From Zelonia costaricensis (lineage: Eukaryota; Euglenozoa; Kinetoplastea; Trypanosomatida; Trypanosomatidae), in assembly GCA_030849075.1 (NCBI GenBank), contig JASAOO010002892.1, forward strand, positions 1 to 12,496: a stretch of 12,496 bases of DNA, read 5' to 3'. Numbering within the stretch: position 1 is the first letter of the stretch; the number at the start of each line of letters is the position of its first letter. The notes under the pieces were generated by a model. It made no database searches and was not told where the DNA came from. It saw only the letters and a list, made by a program, of their open reading frames with translations. This document shows positions 7,506 through 12,496 of the stretch, piece by piece. Position numbers and translations under genes: made by a program.

Positions 7506-8418
7506 AAAGTTGGCAAAGAAAGAAGAAAAAGGGGAAAAGTGAAGATGCGCTGAGGATTCGCGTGCAGGAGGAGAAGCCGTGACACTTCCACCTCTTGTCT
7601 TCTTCTTGTTGTGTTCGTTTGTGTGTGTGTTTTTGTGGGAGGGGGAGGGGGAGGGGGGAGAGGGTTGTGTTGCTGCCCGTGAAGTGGCCAAAGTGCGGCG
7701 TCGGGGTTGGAAGGTGCGGTGTTCCCCTCTATCGAGGCGGTGCGCGGCACGCAGTCGAGGCGAAGGTGGGGGGCGGGGGCGGGGGGGCGGGGGGAGAAAG
7801 CGAAGGTCCGAAAACAACAGCTAGCAAACACAAAAGCCGCGAAGTGCCGGAGCTGCCCGTGATGGGAAGGGGGACGGAATGAAGAGGAGGAAAAAGAAAA
7901 GAGTCGCAGTGAAGAGGGGGGAGCACAGGCCACGTGGGCGCGCTGGCCCACAGATGTGGCCTGGACAGGGTCGACGGCGTCGCCTCCTCCACCGCGCGCC
8001 GGGGTTTGTTGTGAGACTTCCAGGGCTTCGCCCTCGCGCACTTACATCTACTGCATCTTCAGGCTGTTCTTCCTCTTCTTTTGTTTGTTTGGTACGAAAG
8101 GTACTGTGGGTGTGTGTGTGTGTCTGTGTGGTCGCGAATCCCTCCTGCACCGCCGCCAGAGACCCGGCAACACACGGAGAACAATCCAAACGTCTCCCTC
8201 ACAACATTCGCGTGCCCAAACCCGCACCCGCGCAGACACACGCGCCGCCTGGCACACAAACACACAGCCCCCTCCCCTCCCCCCTGTCGTCTTGCACGTG
8301 TATGCTGGAGGAGTAGGGCCAAGGGCCGCGCGCGTCCCGCGTCCGCCTCTGCCTCCCGCGCACCAGCGGCAGCACTCAGAGGAGGGGGCGGGGAAAGATC
8401 GTCCGGCGCGTGACAGCG
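7506..8418. other. Intergenic region between the bS16m and armadillo-like genes
   Basis: No gene seen. It contains G/GA-rich tracts on the plus strand (about 7637-7665 and 7768-7796), a (TG)n patch at 8108-8130 and a purine-rich stretch at 7866-7925. The C/T-rich complement near 7511-7548 is the likely polypyrimidine tract of the armadillo-like gene. The side near 8418 is the 3' UTR of bS16m. Confidence 0.65.
7768..7795 (+). other. G-quadruplex-prone G-run cluster
   Basis: Four G-runs of five to seven bases, each separated by one base (pattern G6-C-G5-C-G7-C-G6-A), on the plus strand, which is the template for transcription here. The spacing fits a very stable intramolecular quadruplex in DNA. 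No function can be read from this alone. Confidence 0.6.
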
Positions 8419-8988
8419 CTACAGGAACGGCGCAACGGGCCGCTCCGCCGCCCTGTCCTCTGGCGACTTCACCATGCTATTCTTGTAGCTCAGATACGCC
8501 TCCCGCTCCACCTGCCGCTGATCCTTCCGGTTCGCCAGGTAGTACGTCATCAAGTTCTCCTTGTCGAAGATCGGCTTCGGCATGATTTTGGAGTTGTTCT
8601 TGTAGGACGGCGGCAGCAGACCCGACTTGGCCAGGATGTTCCACGGCCCCACCGAGAGCTGGCACCGCTTCACGCCAAACCAGTACTTGAAGGCGTCCAC
8701 GTCGACCGTCATCAGCATGAAGAGGTGGCGGTCCTGCGTCACAGGGGTGTCGGGCGACCAGAGTGACTTCTGTGGATGCGGGCAGTGCTTGCCCAGGTAC
8801 TGCAGAAGTCGGATGTCCGAGTTGCGACGGGTGTGGGTGTGTTCCACGAACATGTCGTACGACTGGAACTTCCACGTCACGTGGTGGCCCCGCATGCGGA
8901 TAATGGGCGCGCCAGGTGCACCCCAGAGCTTCGGGGAGCGGCGATCCACCAAGGCACGCGCCCGCAGCGCCGTGCACGGCGAGAGCAT
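8419..8988 (-). CDS. Mitochondrial ribosomal protein bS16m
   Basis: 189-residue protein of the bacterial-type ribosomal protein S16 family, a small-subunit rRNA-binding protein. The S16 core spans about residues 28-126. PIIRMRGHH (28-36) corresponds to the first strand (bacterial 'TIRLAR'), FVEHTHTRRNSDIRLLQYLG (47-66) to 'VVADSR..RDGRFIE.LG', and VDVDAFKYWFGVKRCQLS (95-112) plus the ILAKSGLLPP helix (118-127) to 'DLDRIAHWVGQGATIS...LI'. Before the core is a short basic leader (R9, R11, R16, R17, K20), consistent with import into the mitochondrion. After it comes a charged extension of about 62 residues that bacterial S16 lacks; such extensions are common in kinetoplastid mitoribosomal proteins. 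An in-frame ATG upstream (9045) lies before the predicted splice acceptor (9022-9023), so I place the start at 8988. The family assignment rests on motif matching by eye. Confidence 0.82.
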   Translation of the reverse strand: MLSPCTALRARALVDRRSPKLWGAPGAPIIRMRGHHVTWKFQSYDMFVEHTHTRRNSDIRLLQYLGKHCPHPQKSLWSPDTPVTQDRHLFMLMTVDVDAFKYWFGVKRCQLSVGPWNILAKSGLLPPSYKNNSKIMPKPIFDKENLMTYYLANRKDQRQVEREAYLSYKNSMVKSPEDRAAERPVAPFL

Positions 8989-9021
8989 GGCAGGTGGGGG
9001 GAGGGAAAGCACGACAACCTT

Positions 9022-9023
9022 CT
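9022..9023 (-). promoter_or_regulatory. Predicted spliced-leader acceptor AG for bS16m
   Basis: The sense strand is free of AG for nearly 150 bases (from 9171 to here) and is pyrimidine-rich, ending in CTTCTCTCACGCAG. The resulting 5' UTR is 33 nt with no ATG. The site lies between two in-frame ATGs (9045 and 8988) and so decides the start in favour of 8988. Confidence 0.75.
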
Positions 9024-9090
9024 GCGTGAGAGAAGCCGAGTTCATGTGGGTGTGGGTGTGTATGTGTGTGTGCGAGGGGGCATGGGTGGC

Positions 9091-9130
9091 GGAAGTGGGA
9101 GGAGGTGAAAGGAGGTGAAAGGAAGTGGGA
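9091..9130. repeat. Four decamer units in A-B-B-A order
   Basis: Four consecutive 10-base units: GGAAGTGGGA, GGAGGTGAAA, GGAGGTGAAA, GGAAGTGGGA. The sense strand gives a CT-rich tract with the same period, about 70 bases upstream of the bS16m splice acceptor. It probably acts as part of the polypyrimidine region. Confidence 0.85.
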
Positions 9131-10041
9131 GTGTGTGTATGTGTGCAGAGATAGGGAATAAGGCCAGCGACTCCGCAGTGAAGGGCCGGAGCAATTCGCA
9201 CTACGTAAGCACGGCAACGAGAAACGAAGCGACCAGCAGGGTTAGCTCCACCTCACGCACGCACGCCCTGTTCGCGCAGCGTTCGTGTGCCCGCGCTCGC
9301 GCATGTACCTGTGCGTTTGGTAGACTTGCTTGAGTGCTATTCGAAGCGGCCGGCGCCACGGCAGACAACCGAAGCGGCGCAGAAAGCAAGCAAAACCAAA
9401 AAAACACCAAGTCGAGCCCGTGAGAAGCGGGCGGCTGGGAGAGGCGGGAGGGAGAGGGAGGACGGCTGCGCACTGGTGCGACGTGCTTCACCGCGCGCGT
9501 GGGCGCGCCGGGGAGGGGAGGGGGGGCGGGATGTTCGCAGCCGACTTCGTCACCACCTCCTTTTTTGAACCCTGACCGTTCCACTTCTCGCGCCACGCTT
9601 CGCTGAACAGGTCACCGCACGAGACTGCATTCCTCTACGCCCTCCACATTCGGTGTACGGCGAACACGCGCGCGGGATTCGCCTGGCAAAACACAAACAA
9701 ACGTGAAACGAACGCAAAACCAAAGAAGCCAAACAAAATAGCGGAGCGCAACACTACAGCACCACGCAGCTGCACAAGAAGCAGAGCGCTCCCTTCGTCT
9801 CCAGAGCCCCGTCGCTCTCGACCCTTAACCTTCGCCACACCCTCTTGCTAACAGCAGCCCCAACGCGCCACGCAGTGCAACACGTTTACAGCCGCGCGCA
9901 GCTGCACGCGTCAGCGCTGCTGAGAGGTCCTTCAGCCCAGCGGGAGAGAGATGGAGAGAGCATACGAACGGAGGGCAGCTTAGGGAACACAGGAGACGGA
10001 AGAAAAAGAAGGAGGAGGGCCTGCCGCTAACGAAGAGTAGA

Positions 10042-10121
10042 GGGGGGGGGGCGGTGACCGAGCGGTGGGCTCGGAGGGAGGGGGTGGTGTGGGGGGGGGG
10101 GAGGGGGAGGGGGAGGGGGGG
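10042..10121. repeat. G-rich block with several long G-runs
   Basis: A G10 run at 10042-10051 and a dense series at 10091-10121 (G11, then G5, G5 and G7 separated by single A). On the plus strand it is quadruplex-prone; in the sense RNA it is a C-rich tract within the 3' UTR or intergenic spacer of the EF-hand gene. Confidence 0.85.
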
Positions 10122-10466
10122 ACGTGCTTGGGCATCACGGACAATAAAACAGGGGAGAGCTAAAACAGCGAAGCGGTTGTGTAGCGGGCTGTCGTGTCGC
10201 ACCAACGCAACCGCTGTTTACTCGCTTGAAGAAGAGGAAGCTCATTCTTCGATGCACTTGTATTCCGTTTGTTTTATGTGAAGTAAGAAGGGCGCCTTGA
10301 CGCTTGCGAGGTGTGCGAAGGGGACCGGCTGCCATCGCGAGAGTGAGGGGGAGGGCCTCTGCCGACTCGCACACCGTCGCACACCATCGCGCACGCGCAC
10401 ATTCCTGCGGAGTTCCGAACAGCAAAGGCGAAGCAACGCAGAGCACACTCACCACGAGCCGAGGCA

Positions 10467-11225
10467 TCATATGAAGCGCACGCCACGAGCAAAGCCCAGC
10501 GCGAGGGACGCGTAGCCAGTCGCGCCGGGGGCGAACCCGCCGGGGCCAAGCTTTGTGGAGATGAAGCGCATGCGGTTCTCGACCAACGCGTTCACATCCT
10601 CGCGGGTAACTTCGCCGTTGCCGTCGACGTCGGCCAACTGATGCACCTTCTCCCGGAAAGCGTCCTCGAGCGCTTTCTGGTTCACGAAGTTCTGTTGGGC
10701 GAGGTACTGCAGCGTAGAGTACCCCAGGAAGCCCCCGGCAGCGATCCAGTACTTGGCCCTGTACACGCGCCGCGCCAGTGCCCCGACGCCCAGGCCGACG
10801 CACAGGCCAAATGCGCACTGCCCAATGAAGGGCAGCCACAAGTCCAGCGTGGCCTGGTTACGTGTGAGGGCTGGCGTGAGCTTCGTGTCGTACATGAGCT
10901 GGAAGTCCATTGGGGTAAGCTTGCCGTCGCCGTTCATGTCGAGAGACCGGACGAGCAGCCGGTGCGCCTCGCGAAACCCGTCGCTACGCAGGAACTCCTG
11001 GAAGGTCTCGTTGCGGGTGTTTGCGAGCCAGTCGTCCCAGAGCACCTGCTTGCAGTGGAAGGGCACTTCAAAGAGCCGGTACACGCCCTCGGTGCCCTTG
11101 TCCGATGGTGCCCGTCCGAGGTTGACGGTGATGTCAAGTGCGTACTTGAGGTCCTCGGTGTTGAGCAGCTTGTCCGTGTCACGGAACCCCGCTGCCGCCT
11201 GACCACCGTCGCCTCGAGAGCCCAT
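10467..11225 (-). CDS. EF-hand protein with FUN14-like membrane segments
   Basis: 252-residue protein. Seen: a soluble N-terminal part (1-90); a canonical EF-hand loop DMNGDGKLTPMD (96-107); a glycine-rich hydrophobic region of two likely membrane helices (about 128-150 and 159-177, with PFIGQCAFGLCVGLGVGALARR and AAGGFLGYSTLQYLAQQ); a second loop DVDGNGEVTRED (199-210); and a short C-terminal hydrophobic segment (229-248, GGFAPGATGYASLALGFARG). Both loops carry acidic or Asn residues at positions 1, 3 and 5, Gly at 6 and Asp at 12, so calcium binding is expected. The Gly-patterned pair 'G..xGxxxG...' plus the C-terminal 'GF..G.xxGfxxGvR' resembles FUN14 domain proteins (FUNDC1-like, outer mitochondrial membrane), some of which have a calcium loop before the last helix. 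The FUN14 assignment is moderate; EF-hands and membrane segments are clear. The ATG at 11225 is the first after the predicted acceptor; the upstream open frame is low complexity. Confidence 0.87.
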   Translation of the reverse strand: MGSRGDGGQAAAGFRDTDKLLNTEDLKYALDITVNLGRAPSDKGTEGVYRLFEVPFHCKQVLWDDWLANTRNETFQEFLRSDGFREAHRLLVRSLDMNGDGKLTPMDFQLMYDTKLTPALTRNQATLDLWLPFIGQCAFGLCVGLGVGALARRVYRAKYWIAAGGFLGYSTLQYLAQQNFVNQKALEDAFREKVHQLADVDGNGEVTREDVNALVENRMRFISTKLGPGGFAPGATGYASLALGFARGVRFI

Positions 11226-11227
11226 TG

Positions 11228-11274
11228 TGGTGTGTGCGTATGTGGGTGTGGGTGTGGGTGTGAGTGTGTGTGTC
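11228..11274. repeat. GT/GGGTGT-rich tract (CA-rich 5' UTR)
   Basis: An imperfect repeat on the plus strand including three GGGTGT units and a (GT)n tail. In the sense RNA it makes up most of the predicted 59-nt 5' UTR of the EF-hand gene, which is almost entirely C and A. Confidence 0.85.
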
Positions 11275-11284
11275 AGTAGGAATC

Positions 11285-11286
11285 CT
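11285..11286 (-). promoter_or_regulatory. Predicted spliced-leader acceptor AG for the EF-hand/FUN14-like gene
   Basis: A pyrimidine-rich sense tract (about 11354-11316, with GCCTCCCCTCTACTTCCCC) is followed by this AG, the only one in the 130 or so bases before the start codon. The 5' UTR would be 59 nt, without any ATG. Confidence 0.75.
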
Positions 11287-12496
11287 ATACGGTGCCGCAG
11301 CGGTATCAGGTCGCCAACGTTGATGGGGAAGTAGAGGGGAGGCAAACAGGGGAACGACTTGCTGCGTAAGCGTCCAAGGAAGCAGCAGGCCCACAGAGAA
11401 GCTGAGCACAGACAAGAACCGCGCCAGCGTGTTTGTGTGTGACCTGCATACTTGGGAGAAAAAGAAGGGCGGCACGTCGGTTCTTGTGCGGAGAGCTGAC
11501 GGTTCGGTGGCCCTGCATCAGGGCGATGGCAGTGTCTAGAAGTGGCTGCAGCGCCGCGTCTTCTCTCTTCTGTGATACTGCACGCACGCACGCACGCACA
11601 TCTCCACACGCGACGCACACACACACACAGACCTTTGAGAAGACCGCGGCTGCGCCTCCATCTCCACCGATCGAGCAATTTCTGTCTTTGCCTCCATGCA
11701 CAGTTTCCTTCACATTTCATCTTCTTTGTTTGTTTTATTTGGCTGTGTGCGTGTGTTTTGCGTTATGGCGTGTAATGCTGATGTGGAGGAGAGCCAGGTA
11801 TACGGTGCAGGGGGGGGAGAGCAGGAGGGGGAGGGGGGAGGTGGGCAGAGAGCTTGAGGTACACGAAAAAAGGGAAAAGCAAAAGAGGCGTCAGTAGAGG
11901 CAGCGGAGGAGAAGGACACAACGTGCGAGGGAGAGGGTGTGTGTGCGGGGGGGGGGGGGAGGAGGGTAGGTGGGGAGAGGGAAGTGTGGATGAAGCGCAA
12001 CATGCAGCGACACACCAGAAAACTGCGGTGGATGGTGGACGCAAGCAGCCACCACAGCTGGAGCCGCTGCACCCCCGTACCCCACGCAGAGACAGTCTGT
12101 CGTGCAGGCCTCTCGCAACCTAAGCCCGCAAGTGCAACGCCGATGGCGTCCATCCTCAGCCTCAAACTTCTGCCAGAGAACGAGAAGAAAAGGATCGACA
12201 CAGCCCTCCGCACCTCTGACCTCACACACACACACGCGCGCACACAACAGCCACCTGTCGGAAGCAAGAGAAGATACGCGCAAACGCACACACGCAAAGA
12301 ACGTCGAAGAGCGGAGAAGCAAGGGGGAGATGAGAAGGGAAAGAGGGCCGCAACATGAAAAACAAAAAAAAAAAAAGAAAGAAGACACAACCACACGAAA
12401 CCACTCAACAAGTAATCGGACTCGACGAGGTGCACACCACACATACATTACATGGAGAAAGGGTGGTGATTTGGGGGGCGGAGACGGCGGACACGC
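11287..12496. other. Intergenic region upstream of the EF-hand/FUN14-like gene
   Basis: About 1.2 kb with no convincing gene to the right edge; it presumably includes the 3' UTR of a gene outside the window. It contains CGCA and CA repeats (11577-11600, 11615-11629), G-rich tracts (11811-11845), a G13 run (11947-11959), a CA/CG patch (12225-12246) and an A13 run (12364-12376). The minus-strand frames here are long only because of proline-, serine- and phenylalanine-rich low-complexity translation. Confidence 0.65.

Larger units (their letters stand above)
9024..10466. other. Intergenic region between the EF-hand/FUN14-like and bS16m genes
   Basis: The longest gene-free stretch, about 1.4 kb. 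The part next to 10466 is the 3' UTR of the EF-hand gene, and the part next to 9024 is the bS16m splice region. It contains GT-rich tracts (9044-9072, 9130-9146), purine-rich tracts (about 9435-9460 and 9510-9530) and a G-rich block at 10042-10121. Open frames here are short, biased in composition and match nothing I know. Confidence 0.65.

Noticed and set aside
9091..9130. CRISPR-like or regulatory repeat array
   Set aside because: The units are contiguous 10-mers with no spacers, in a eukaryotic polypyrimidine context; best explained as a simple tandem expansion.
10135..10839. 234-residue open frame on the minus strand
   Set aside because: Overlaps the C-terminal half of the EF-hand gene in a different frame and extends into its 3' UTR; no family features.
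10641..11279. 212-residue open frame on the plus strand
   Set aside because: Antisense to the EF-hand gene; the real EF-hand loops and membrane helices are on the minus strand.
11710..12448. Minus-strand open frames of 185-244 residues upstream of the EF-hand gene
   Set aside because: Composed of Phe, Ser, Pro, Cys and Val low-complexity sequence from CA, GT and G-rich tracts; no domain and no clear splice acceptor with a sensible start.
1..12496. tRNA, rRNA, snoRNA or strand-switch region
   Set aside because: No cloverleaf, B-box or rRNA-like segment was recognised, and all five supported genes point the same way, so no divergent or convergent switch is present. Small RNAs without strong sequence signals could be missed without a covariance search.

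Overview
The window looks like nuclear DNA of a trypanosomatid, most likely Leishmania or a close Leishmaniinae relative. The evidence is indirect but consistent: five intron-less genes all on the minus strand, separated by long low-complexity intergenic DNA; GC-rich coding sequence with strong third-position GC; many (CA/GT)n, poly-A and poly-G tracts; and, before each start codon, a polypyrimidine tract on the sense strand followed by an AG, with no ATG between that AG and the start. This is the signature of spliced-leader trans-splicing of a polycistronic transcript. I see no promoter, tRNA, rRNA, snoRNA, CRISPR array, insertion sequence or strand switch.

Transcription runs from high to low coordinates. 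In that order the genes are: (1) 11225-10467, a 252-residue membrane protein with FUN14-like hydrophobic segments and two canonical EF-hand loops; (2) 8988-8419, a 189-residue mitochondrial ribosomal protein of the bS16 family; (3) 7320-6085, a 411-residue protein with one N-terminal membrane anchor and an armadillo-like helical body; (4) 4726-1796, a 976-residue protein with a CxxC...CxxC zinc-ribbon-like motif fused to an atypical short-chain dehydrogenase domain that lacks the usual catalytic tyrosine; (5) 931-551, a 126-residue Tctex-type dynein light chain, closest by eye to the Tctex2b/TCTEX1D2 branch.

The rest is untranslated and intergenic DNA: 1-550, about 950-1795, 4929-6084, 7506-8418, 9024-10466 and 11287-12496. 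On the plus strand it is rich in G-runs and GA-rich tracts, so the sense strand carries the C/T-rich tracts that direct trans-splicing and coupled polyadenylation. There is also a 24-base G tract with a nearby ambiguous base (N at 1757), which probably marks a sequencing problem.

The genes do not form an obvious pathway, as is normal for trypanosomatid gene arrays. Genes 1 and 2, and possibly 3, point to mitochondria or another organelle; gene 5 points to the flagellum or dynein. I found no clearly new multi-gene system. The most interesting items are the EF-hand/FUN14 architecture, the unusual zinc-ribbon SDR protein, and complementary UG and CA repeats that bracket the predicted splice acceptors of two genes.
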